DNA of 9,607 nt from Halobacteriales archaeon SW_9_67_24. Its GTDB lineage: Archaea; Halobacteriota; Halobacteria; Halobacteriales; Halococcaceae. The position numbers were made by a program, and so were the translations under genes. How positions within the stretch are numbered: position 1 is the stretch's first letter; every line of letters begins with the position of its first letter. The notes under the pieces are model-generated. The model ran no database searches. It was not told the origin of the DNA and worked only from the letters and a program-made list of their open reading frames with translations. The stretch spans positions 1 to 9,607 of the forward strand of contig PXSV01000128.1 in the NCBI GenBank assembly GCA_003022685.1. Direction: 5' to 3'. Of the stretch, positions 1 to 5,918 are shown in pieces.

Positions 1-474
1 CACCACCGTCCCGAGCGCCGAGAGGACGACGAACTCCCTGGTCCGCATCTCGGCGAACCCGGCGGGGACGGTGAGCATCCCGCGGGTGAACAGCAGAGCA
101 TTGCTCACCGGGACGACGACCGGTCCCCAGCGGTCGAACCAGCCGTCGAACCTGCTGAGGGTCTCGTCGCTCACCCGGAACCACCGTTTTTCGAGGAGCC
201 ACTCCCGGCCGCCGCGCTGTGCGAGGACGAACAGCGCGACCTGGCCGATCGTCGCCCCCACGACCGCGACGCCGACGATCATTGTGACGTCGGTCACCGT
301 GCTTCCCATGAGCGCGATCGAGACCGGAACGATCGCCTCGCTCGGCATGAAGTACATCAGCATGGCCCCTTCAAGCACGAACACCCCCAAGAGGGCGACG
401 AGGGCGTACTCCGAGTCGAGCAGGTCCCGGAGGGCGGCGGGCATCTCGGCGGTCTGGAGGGCCGGGCCGGACAT
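1..474 (-). CDS. DedA/SNARE-associated family membrane protein (3' end outside window)
   Basis: Probable polytopic inner-membrane protein of the DedA (SNARE-associated/VTT) superfamily, whose members are linked to lipid scrambling and membrane homeostasis; its substrate here is unknown. The 158 visible residues open with a short hydrophilic stretch, then a hydrophobic segment at about 23-40. The family signature MPSEAIVP follows at 43-50, then a second hydrophobic stretch at about 51-87 with GATIGQ at 73-78, and the re-entrant region SNALLFTRGMLTVPAG at 124-139, containing the Arg and Pro-Ala-Gly expected of the family. The usual aromatic Tyr after GxxxG is Phe82. The C-terminus lies beyond base 1. 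I chose the ATG at 474 because a TATA-like TTTACGAA lies 22-29 nt upstream. An in-frame GTG at 516 would add 14 residues but would put that box inside the gene. It is divergent from hemB. Confidence 0.8.
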   Translation of the reverse strand, partial: MSGPALQTAEMPAALRDLLDSEYALVALLGVFVLEGAMLMYFMPSEAIVPVSIALMGSTVTDVTMIVGVAVVGATIGQVALFVLAQRGGREWLLEKRWFRVSDETLSRFDGWFDRWGPVVVPVSNALLFTRGMLTVPAGFAEMRTREFVVLSALGTVV

Positions 475-495
475 CGACGGGGAGTTCGCCGGTAG

Positions 496-503
496 TTCGT
501 AAA
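496..503 (-). promoter_or_regulatory. TATA-like box for the DedA-type gene
   Basis: On the minus strand this reads TTTACGAA and ends 22 nt before the ATG at 474. That spacing fits a haloarchaeal TATA box driving a leaderless transcript. It lies in the 86-bp divergent gap shared with hemB. The hemB side has only a weak candidate, TTTTGG at 533-538, 23-28 nt before its ATG. Confidence 0.45.
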
Positions 504-560
504 TCGTTTGGGTCACGTTCCACGAGAAGGGGTTTTGGCGCTCGCGGCCCCAGTCGGCGT

Positions 561-1541
561 ATGGATCTCACGCGCCGTCCGCGACGGCTCCGTCAGGATG
601 GACTCCGCGAGCTCGTCAGCGAGACCACCCTCGAAGCGAGCGACCTCATCGCCCCCGTCTTCGTCGACGCCACGACCGACGAGCGCGTCCCGATCGAGTC
701 GATGCCGAGCCACGAGCGCGTTCCGGTGGACCAGGCGGTCGCGCGCGTCGAGGAGGTGCTGGCGACGGGCGTCGAGAGCGTGCTCCTGTTCGGGGTTCCC
801 GAATCGAAGGATGCCGAGGGCTCGCGCGCGTGGGCCGAGGACGGCGTCGTCCAGCGGGCGACCCGCGCGATCGACGCCGGAACCGACGCCACCGTCATCA
901 CGGACCTCTGTCTGTGTGAGTACACCGATCACGGCCACTGTGGCGTGCTGGAGGAGAGTGCGGACGAGGAGCCGTCGCTCACCGTGCACAACGACGAGAC
1001 GCTCGCGCGCTATCGGGCGGTCGCCCGCTCGCAGGCCGCCGCGGGGGCCGACGTGATCGCGCCGTCGGGGATGATGGACGGCCAGGTGGGCGCGATCCGC
1101 GCCGAACTCGACGCGGCGGGCTTCGAGGAAACGCCGATCATGGCGTACGCCGCGAAGTACGAGAGTTCCTTTTACGGGCCGTTCCGCGACGCGGCCGACG
1201 GCGCGCCCGCCTTCGGCGATCGCCGCCACTACCAGATGAACCCCGCGAACGCCGACGAGGCCCTTCGGGAGGTCGACCTCGACGTCGAACAAGGTGCTGA
1301 CGTACTGATGGTCAAGCCCGCGCTCCCCTATCTCGACGTCGTCCAGGCGGTCGACGATCGGGTCGATCACCCCGTGGCGGCCTATAATGTCTCTGGCGAG
1401 TACGCCATGCTCCACGCCGCCGCCGAGAAGGGCTGGCTCGATCTCGACGGGGTTGCTCACGAATCATTGCTCTCGATCAAGCGTGCCGGCGCGGACCTGA
1501 TCCTGACGTACTTCGCGGAGGACGTCGCCGAGCGGCTCTGA
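561..1541 (+). CDS. hemB: Porphobilinogen synthase (delta-aminolevulinic acid dehydratase)
   Basis: Condenses two molecules of 5-aminolevulinate into porphobilinogen in the cytoplasm, the first common step of tetrapyrrole synthesis (heme, and corrinoids in haloarchaea). The 326-aa product has the normal family length and is full-length. The metal-binding stretch DLCLCEYTDHGHCG at 115-128 carries Cys117, Cys119 and Cys127, the three-cysteine zinc-type site, as opposed to the Asp-rich magnesium-type site. The two active-site lysines are Lys199 in MAYAAKYESSFYGPFR and the Schiff-base Lys252 in MVKPALPYLD. The C-terminal region with YNVSGEYAML (275-284) and the IKRAGAD motif (306-312) is intact. 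The ATG at 561 gives the usual N-terminus (MDLTRRPRRLR), and there is no Shine-Dalgarno. The gene diverges from the DedA-type gene and stands 59 bp before the broken dehydrogenase, which has its own TATA-like box, so hemB is probably a single-gene unit. Confidence 0.97.
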   Translation: MDLTRRPRRLRQDGLRELVSETTLEASDLIAPVFVDATTDERVPIESMPSHERVPVDQAVARVEEVLATGVESVLLFGVPESKDAEGSRAWAEDGVVQRATRAIDAGTDATVITDLCLCEYTDHGHCGVLEESADEEPSLTVHNDETLARYRAVARSQAAAGADVIAPSGMMDGQVGAIRAELDAAGFEETPIMAYAAKYESSFYGPFRDAADGAPAFGDRRHYQMNPANADEALREVDLDVEQGADVLMVKPALPYLDVVQAVDDRVDHPVAAYNVSGEYAMLHAAAEKGWLDLDGVAHESLLSIKRAGADLILTYFAEDVAERL

Positions 1542-1572
1542 ACCTCGCCGTAGACCGCGACGGACCGAGCAG

Positions 1573-1578
1573 TTATGC
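1573..1578 (+). promoter_or_regulatory. TATA-like box before the acyl-CoA dehydrogenase remnant
   Basis: TTATGC sits 23-28 nt before the ATG at 1601, the spacing seen at other starts in this window. It is weak by sequence alone, but it suggests the remnant once had, or still has, its own promoter. Confidence 0.3.
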
Positions 1579-1600
1579 CGCAAGCGACGGATGTGATGAC

Positions 1601-2821
1601 ATGACGCATGAGGCCATCGACTACGGGCAATGTGAGGCCGGTCGGGAAGTGAACTACTGGGAGCTCGATCGCACCCTCCAGTACGAGGCGCGACGGACCT
1701 ATCCCGACGAGGAGTTCTCGTGGGCCGAGCCCCGACTGGCGGCGTTCGGCGACGTGGTCGGGTCGACGATCGCCGACAACGCCGACCGGATCGACCGCCA
1801 CGGTCCCGAACTCCACACCTACGACCGGCACGGCGAAGTGCGAAACGAGGTCGAGTGCCATCCCGCTCAGGACGGGAACGAGCGGATCACGTACGAAAAT
1901 TCGGGCTGACCCACAGCTCCTTCCACGCGCCGCCTGGCCGCGACGATCTCCTCGGACTCATAGGGTCGGTTGGAAGCGGTTACCGGTGCGACCGCACGCC
2001 ATCGTGCGGTCGATCCCGAAAGGACTTCCAACCGGCCCTATCAGGAGTACCCGCTGATGCGCCGTGACCTCGTCGATATGGCCGTCGATTACGAGGCCGC
2101 CGCCGCGTTCACCTTCGACGGCGCGCGCGCCCTCGACCGCTACCGGCGCGAGGGCCGAGAGACCGAGGCCGGCGAGCGGGCGTTCAAGCTCGTGCGCGCG
2201 CTCGTGCCGGTGGCGAAGCACGTGACCGCGCGAATGGCGGTCGAGACCGCCTCGTACGCGTGCGAGGTGCTCGGCGGCAACGGCTACGTCCGTGAGTTCG
2301 TCACCCCGCGCCTGCTCCGGGACGCCCAGGTGCTCCCGATCTGGGAGGGCACCTCGAACGTGCTCTCGCTCGATCTGCTCCGGGCGCTCGACCGCGAGGA
2401 CGCCCACGAGGCGCTCCTGCCCGCGATCCGTGCCAACCTCGACGCGGCCGAGCACCCCTCTCTCGACGAGCCGACCGCAACGATCGAGGACGCCTTCGCC
2501 GGGCTCCAGGAGTCGTTGGCCCACCTCGCCGGGGCCGACGGGGAGTACGCCCAGTTGCAGGCGAAGGAGCTCGCGAACTACGTCTTCGACGTCTACACCG
2601 CCGCGCTGCTCGTCAGGGAGGCCCAAGACCGGATCGACAACGCGGACGACGCCCGGAAGGCCCTCGTCGCGAAACGGTTCGTCGATACCCGCCTGCGCGA
2701 ACCCGACGCCCGTGGTGTCACCGCGGGTGAACGGTTCCTGATCGAGCGGTTCGACGCGGTCGTGCGGTACGCCCCCGTCGCGCCGACGACGCTCGTCGAG
2801 TCCGCGTCGGCCGACGACTGA
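1601..2821 (+). pseudogene. AidB-like acyl-CoA dehydrogenase, frameshifted and with its middle deleted
   Basis: Remnant of an FAD-dependent acyl-CoA dehydrogenase of the AidB-like group. Bases 1601-1909 encode the N-terminal helical part, with the family-like stretches NYWELDRTLQYEARRTYP, RHGPELHTYDRHGEVRNEVE and HPAQ, then stop at a TGA at 1907. The reading continues one frame over (THSSFHAPPGRDDLLGL, ending near 1958), so one base has been lost around 1905. From about 2045 the C-terminal helical domain resumes in the original frame for 258 residues, with YPLMRRDLVD, EVLGGNGYVREF, RDAQVLPIWEGTSNVLSLD and a final helical region. The two parts total about 377 residues against roughly 540 for E. 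coli AidB, so about 160-200 residues are missing. They include the central beta-barrel domain that holds FAD and substrate. An 88-bp palindromic element occupies the junction. The downstream ORF can be read from a TTG inside that element, but such a product would lack the catalytic core. Confidence 0.85.
1957..2044 (+). mobile_element. 88-bp palindromic MITE-like element, copy 1
   Basis: The ends are CTCATAGGGTCGGTTGGAAG (1957-1976) and, read inward from the right, CTGATAGGGCCGGTTGGAAG (2044-2025), which match at 18 of 20 positions. The centre is a perfect 10-bp stem, CGACCGCACG (1989-1998) and CGTGCGGTCG (2003-2012), around the loop CCAT. Folded end to end, the two 44-base halves match at 33 positions without a gap. 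The element has no coding capacity of its own. A second copy at 6675-6762, in opposite orientation, matches at 80 of 88 positions. Copy 1 lies exactly at the deletion junction of the dehydrogenase gene. No convincing target duplication flanks it, as would be expected if the deletion removed one side. It fits a non-autonomous transposable element, but the parent transposase is not visible here. A mobile palindromic repeat of another type remains possible. Confidence 0.75.
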
Positions 2822-2877
2822 TCACCGTTGCACTCGGGCGCGAACGCCGGCCTCGCGCAACACCTGCCGGAACCGAT

Positions 2878-2900
2878 ACCGACGAACGGTCGGTTCTTTT
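2878..2900 (+). terminator. Terminator-like hairpin with T-rich tail
   Basis: ACCGAC (2878-2883) pairs with GTCGGT (2889-2894) around the loop GAACG, and the stem is followed by TCTTTT. It lies 57 bp after the dehydrogenase remnant and before the transporter promoter region, where termination would be useful. The short stem keeps confidence modest. Confidence 0.4.
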
Positions 2901-2924
2901 GCCGATACCGGGCGATTCCCGACC

Positions 2925-2953
2925 ACAATACAACCTTATATCGATGGTATTGT
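2925..2953 (+). promoter_or_regulatory. TATA box framed by a 7-bp inverted repeat (candidate promoter/operator of the transporter fusion)
   Basis: ACAATAC (2925-2931) and GTATTGT (2947-2953) are perfect inverted copies, 15 nt apart. A TATA-like TTATAT (2936-2941) lies between them. A dimeric regulator bound to these arms would cover the TATA box and block TBP. This geometry suits nitrogen-regulated control of an ammonium transporter, but the motif is not one I recognise. If this is the active promoter, the leader would be roughly 165-170 nt long. Confidence 0.4.
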
Positions 2954-3133
2954 TCCCCAAATTGGACATACCCATACTCACACCGTCGAAAATATTCAAA
3001 CGGCAACCCAACAGTTATGTAGTCCGATGTCCTGCGTCCTCAGCATGCTACGAACGACGAACGCGGTCGAAAAACGCGAAAAAGTGACTGAACGGAGAAC
3101 AACCGGTCGCAAAAGTTGCGAGGGGGAACGCGA

Positions 3134-4909
3134 ATGGTAGACGTCCTGCTCCAGTCGGGGGTCGACCTCGAAGCGCTGGCGAGCGGCGTCAACAACGTCT
3201 GGGTGCTGACGGTGACGTTCCTGATCTTCTTCATGCACGCGGGCTTCGCCATGCTGGAGGCCGGTCAGGTCAGGGCGAAGAACGTCGCCAACCAGCTCAC
3301 GAAGAACATGCTCACGTGGTCGATCGGCGTCATCGCCTTCTTCCTGCTCGGGCAGGGGATCGCCAACCTCACGGCCGGGCTGACCGGCAGTGGCGGGCTA
3401 AGCAGCGCGTTCGGCTACATCGGTGGCGGCTCGGACGCGTGGATCGGGTGGCTGTTCGGCGCGGTCTTCGCCATGACCGCGGCCACCATCGTTTCGGGCG
3501 CGGTCGCCGGCCGATGCAAGCTCCGCGCGTACGTCGCCTACACCATCGCGCTCGCGGCAGTGATCTACCCCGTGGTGGTCGGGTTCACGTGGGGCGGCGG
3601 CCTGCTCGCCGACAGCGGCCTGCTCGGCACGGGCTACCAGGACTTCGCGGGCGGGATGATCGTCCACGGTCTCGGCGGCATCGCCGGCCTCACCGCGGCG
3701 TGGGTGCTCGGCCCGCGCATGGGTCGGTTCAACGACGACGGCAGCGTGAACGTGATCCCGGGCCACTCGATGACGTTCGCGGTGCTCGGCACGCTCATCC
3801 TCTGTTTCGGCTGGTACGGCTTCAACGTCGGCACCGCCGCCTCGGTGTTCGCTGTCGAAAACGGAACGCTCGCGCTCGGCGCGTTCGCCAGCGACGTCGG
3901 CCGGGTCGCACTCACGACGACGCTCGGGATGGCCGCCGGGGCGATCGGGGCGGCCGCGGTCTCGCTCGCGAGAACCGAGAAGGTCGACACGCTCTACGTC
4001 GCCAACGGCATGCTCGCCGGGCTCGTGGCCATCACCGCGACCACGAACGCGATCACGTGGTGGGGCGGACTGCTCGCCGGGCTGCTCGCGGGCGCACAGC
4101 TCCCGATCGTGTTCGCGTTCGTCGAAAAGCGCCTCGGGATCGACGACGTCTGTGCGGTGTTCCCGGTCCACGGGTCGGCGGGCGTGCTCGGCGCGCTGCT
4201 GTTCCCGTTCATCGCGGTCGAGGGCTTCTCGGTCGGTGCGCTGGTCGGGCAGGTCGCCCTCGTCGTGGTTATCGGGGGCTGGACCGTGGCGGCCACGGCG
4301 CTGGTCTTCGGCGTGCTGAAGGCGATCGGGCAGGCACGCGTCTCGGCCGACCACGAACGCGACGGGCTCGACAGTTCCGAACACGGCGTCGACACCTACC
4401 CCGAGTTCGGCTTCGGCGACTCCGGCGGGCCGGTGGCCGACGGCGGGACCACGGCCTACTCGATCGACGACGGCGAGGAGGTCAGAACTGACGGCGGTCG
4501 GGAATCGACCGATTCCCGGGCACGTCAGGACTCCCCGAGGCCTGACGGCGGCGCACCGAACGACGGCGGGATCAAGATGGTCACGGCCGTCGTCCGGCCG
4601 GACAAACTCGGCGCGGTGAAGAGCGCGCTCGCGGAGGTCGGCGCGCCCTCGCTCACGGTCACGAACGTCTCCGGGCGGGGGAGCCAACCGGTCAAGAAGG
4701 GCCAGTGGCGCGGCGAGGAGTACACCGTCGACCTCCACCAGAAGGTCAAAGTCGAGTGCGTGGTTGCCGACATCGCCGCCGACGACGTCGTGGCGGCGAT
4801 CGTCGAGCGCGCCGCGACCGGCCAGCCGGGCGACGGCAAGGTGTTCGTCACGCCGGTCGAGGACGCCGCCCAGATCCGCACCGGGACTCGGGGACAGGAG
4901 GCGGTCTGA
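3134..4909 (+). CDS. amt: Ammonium transporter fused to a C-terminal P-II (GlnK-like) domain
   Basis: One uninterrupted 591-aa chain combines an Amt/Mep ammonium channel with its own P-II regulator. Residues 1 to about 400 form the polytopic membrane part, with about 11 hydrophobic segments. The paired pore histidines are His178 in MIVHGLGG and His346 in FPVHGSAG, and Asp170 sits in the conserved YQDFAGG. Residues 402-425 resemble the normal Amt cytosolic tail. A Gly/Asp-rich linker of about 50 residues follows (428-478). Residues 480-591 align without gaps to E. coli GlnB. The T-loop has Gln518 (Gln39 equivalent) and Tyr530 (uridylylation Tyr51), with Trp525 replacing Tyr46. Lys537 matches Lys58. 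The B-loop is TGQPGDGK (562-569). Arg582 matches Arg103, but Gln580 replaces Arg101. I chose the ATG at 3134 over an in-frame TTG at 3116 because GAGGGGGA precedes it. In family members, P-II plugs the Amt trimer when nitrogen is plentiful. Here the plug is tethered, and no separate glnK lies nearby. Confidence 0.93.
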   Translation: MVDVLLQSGVDLEALASGVNNVWVLTVTFLIFFMHAGFAMLEAGQVRAKNVANQLTKNMLTWSIGVIAFFLLGQGIANLTAGLTGSGGLSSAFGYIGGGSDAWIGWLFGAVFAMTAATIVSGAVAGRCKLRAYVAYTIALAAVIYPVVVGFTWGGGLLADSGLLGTGYQDFAGGMIVHGLGGIAGLTAAWVLGPRMGRFNDDGSVNVIPGHSMTFAVLGTLILCFGWYGFNVGTAASVFAVENGTLALGAFASDVGRVALTTTLGMAAGAIGAAAVSLARTEKVDTLYVANGMLAGLVAITATTNAITWWGGLLAGLLAGAQLPIVFAFVEKRLGIDDVCAVFPVHGSAGVLGALLFPFIAVEGFSVGALVGQVALVVVIGGWTVAATALVFGVLKAIGQARVSADHERDGLDSSEHGVDTYPEFGFGDSGGPVADGGTTAYSIDDGEEVRTDGGRESTDSRARQDSPRPDGGAPNDGGIKMVTAVVRPDKLGAVKSALAEVGAPSLTVTNVSGRGSQPVKKGQWRGEEYTVDLHQKVKVECVVADIAADDVVAAIVERAATGQPGDGKVFVTPVEDAAQIRTGTRGQEAV

Positions 4910-4923
4910 AAACCGGCTTTCCT

Positions 4924-4964
4924 GCAAAGGAGGTATCCTCGCCTCCCTTTGCCCGCTGACGGGC
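4924..4964 (+). terminator. Double hairpin downstream of the transporter fusion
   Basis: GCAAAGGAGG (4924-4933) pairs with CCTCCCTTTGC (4942-4952) with a single bulged base, around an 8-nt loop. It is followed by GCCCG-CTGA-CGGGC (4951-4964), a 5-bp stem on a tetraloop. The two hairpins overlap by two bases, so they are partly mutually exclusive. The site starts 15 nt after the stop codon, a natural place for termination or mRNA 3'-end protection. No clear T tract follows. Confidence 0.4.
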
Positions 4965-4992
4965 GTGACCGACGAGGCGGCAATTGAAGCAC

Positions 4993-4998
4993 TTAACA
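4993..4998 (+). promoter_or_regulatory. TATA-like box for the 29-aa protein and following gene
   Basis: TTAACA lies 24-29 nt before the ATG at 5022, the spacing of a leaderless haloarchaeal transcript. The same TTAA spacing is seen before the KaiC-like gene start at 6497. Confidence 0.4.
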
Positions 4999-5021
4999 CA
5001 CCGCCCGGAGAAGGGGCGGCT

Positions 5022-5111
5022 ATGAGCCAGGCAACGAAAGTCGTGCTGGGAACGGTCGGGGTCTCGGCGCTGCTCGCGGTGGGCGTCATCGTCGTGCTCG
5101 CGCTCACGTAG
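5022..5111 (+). CDS. 29-aa single-pass membrane protein of unknown function
   Basis: A short reading frame encodes a few polar residues (MSQATK) followed by an unbroken hydrophobic run from about residue 7 to the end, enough for one transmembrane helix. It is too short for routine gene finders. It is supported by a TATA-like box 24-29 nt upstream, a clean ATG, a stop only 5 nt before the next gene, and a composition typical of membrane microproteins. It probably shares a transcript with the 260-aa gene at 5117. There is no cleavage motif, so it looks like a membrane anchor more than a secreted peptide. I do not recognise the family. Confidence 0.6.
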   Translation: MSQATKVVLGTVGVSALLAVGVIVVLALT

Positions 5112-5116
5112 CAGCC

Positions 5117-5899
5117 ATGTTCGAGCCGCGATCGCTCACCGGCGAACTCGCCGGGATCCGAACCGAACACGCACCCGACGCCCTCGTGCTCGACTGCGAG
5201 CGCGACTTCGAGACGCTCGGCCCCGCAGTCGCCGAATCCCTCGGCCCGCTCGTCGACGGACTCGACCCGATCACCTACCCCGACGAGTGGCTCCCGCCCG
5301 AGGCCCCCGATGTACTCCATCGCTACGCCGCCGACGGGTTCACGATCGGCATGCCGGGCGACGGCGGCGTCGTGTGGACCGCCCAAACCACCCCGAAGAC
5401 GATCCTCGTCAAACCCCGTCTTCGGGGTTCACCCGACGCGTTCGTCGACTTCCTGCTCGCCGACGCCCTCGTCGAGGCGGGGCTCGACTTCCCGGAACAC
5501 TTCCTCGGCTTTTTCGAGTCCTCTTGTTCCGATCTCGCCGCCGCCACGCCGCTCGATTCGACAGGGACCTACCAGCTCGCCGCCGCGCTCTACGACGCCT
5601 TCTGCGGCCTCCATACCCGGGAGGTCTTCATAGGATGGGAGGACGACCGGCCCCGACTCCACGACGCGTGGGTCGACGCCGGCGAGCGCCTCGAACCCAG
5701 GCTCGCCGCCCTCTCGAACGAGGTCGCCACCGGCGAGACGGCCTTTCCGGCGGCCGCCGAACTCGCCTGCAGCGGCGTCAAACACGATCTCGACCTCCCG
5801 ACGCCGTTCGGCGCGCTCGACACCAGGGCCTACCGCGAGTACGGCCCGGAGTACGCGATCGAGTGGACGGAGAGGACCTTCGAGAAACTCGACGGGTAG
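5117..5899 (+). CDS. 260-aa haloarchaeal-type hypothetical protein
   Basis: I do not recognise a function. The 260-aa product is acidic and soluble-looking, with no signal peptide or membrane segment. Its most motif-like part is 69-131: RYAADGFTIGMPGDGGVVW, then TTPKTILVKPRLRGSPDAFVDFL, then an amphipathic region ending in FPEHFLGFF. A His-Thr-Arg segment (LHTREVFIGWEDDRPRLHDAW) follows at 165-185. The C-terminus carries YREYGPEYAIEWTERTFEKL (239-258), typical of a terminal helix. Codon use matches the surrounding genes, so it is a real gene. The ATG is 5 nt after the stop of the 29-aa membrane protein, which suggests co-transcription. It converges on the KaiC-like gene with only 19 bp between the two stops. 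From memory, haloarchaea carry adjacent-numbered DUF7089 and DUF7090 families that may correspond to this gene and the next; this is unverified. Confidence 0.8.
   Translation: MFEPRSLTGELAGIRTEHAPDALVLDCERDFETLGPAVAESLGPLVDGLDPITYPDEWLPPEAPDVLHRYAADGFTIGMPGDGGVVWTAQTTPKTILVKPRLRGSPDAFVDFLLADALVEAGLDFPEHFLGFFESSCSDLAAATPLDSTGTYQLAAALYDAFCGLHTREVFIGWEDDRPRLHDAWVDAGERLEPRLAALSNEVATGETAFPAAAELACSGVKHDLDLPTPFGALDTRAYREYGPEYAIEWTERTFEKLDG
5390..5428 (+). repeat. Perfect 12-bp inverted repeat inside the 260-aa gene
   Basis: ACCCCGAAGACG (5390-5401) and CGTCTTCGGGGT (5417-5428) are exact inverted copies around a 15-nt loop. They encode part of the Thr-Pro-Lys...Arg-Gly stretch at about residues 92-104. 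The stem is strong for a coding region and could affect elongation, or be a by-product of composition. Confidence 0.6.
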
Positions 5900-5918
5900 A
5901 GCGAAACCAGCGAGTCGC

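Larger units (their letters stand above)
2822..3133 (+). other. AT-rich intergenic region upstream of the ammonium transporter fusion
   Basis: This 312-bp stretch has no credible gene; short ORFs inside it lack haloarchaeal codon character. It is distinctly richer in A and T than its surroundings from about 2920 to 3115. It holds a terminator-like hairpin (2878-2900), a framed TATA box (2925-2953), further AT-rich promoter-like spots (AAAATATTC around 2989-2997, TTATGTAG at 3015-3022), and a purine-rich A tract (3069-3083). It ends in GAGGGGGA (3120-3127), a plausible Shine-Dalgarno 7 nt before the ATG at 3134. The length, the several TATA-like spots and the Shine-Dalgarno suggest that the transporter has a real 5' leader, unlike the leaderless genes nearby. 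Confidence 0.6.

Noticed and set aside
513..1460. Long minus-strand open frame opposite hemB (315 aa)
   Set aside because: hemB is unmistakable on the plus strand. The opposite frame is the Arg/Gly/Val-rich mirror expected from GC-rich codon use and has no recognisable motif.
1957..2044. The palindrome as an intrinsic bidirectional terminator
   Set aside because: There is no T tract, copy 1 lies inside a broken gene, and 88-bp end-to-end similarity between the copies exceeds what a terminator needs.
1970..2821. A free-standing 283-aa protein from the dehydrogenase C-terminus
   Set aside because: Its start would be a TTG within the mobile element. The first 23 residues are element-derived, and the FAD and substrate core is missing, so it is treated as part of a pseudogene.
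2828..3022. 64-aa open frame in the AT-rich intergenic region
   Set aside because: Its codon and amino-acid composition is unlike haloarchaeal proteins, it overlaps the promoter features, and it has no motif.
3398..5386. 662-aa minus-strand open frame opposite the transporter fusion
   Set aside because: It spans the transporter, its downstream gap and part of the next gene. Its composition is that of a codon mirror, and it lacks any domain.
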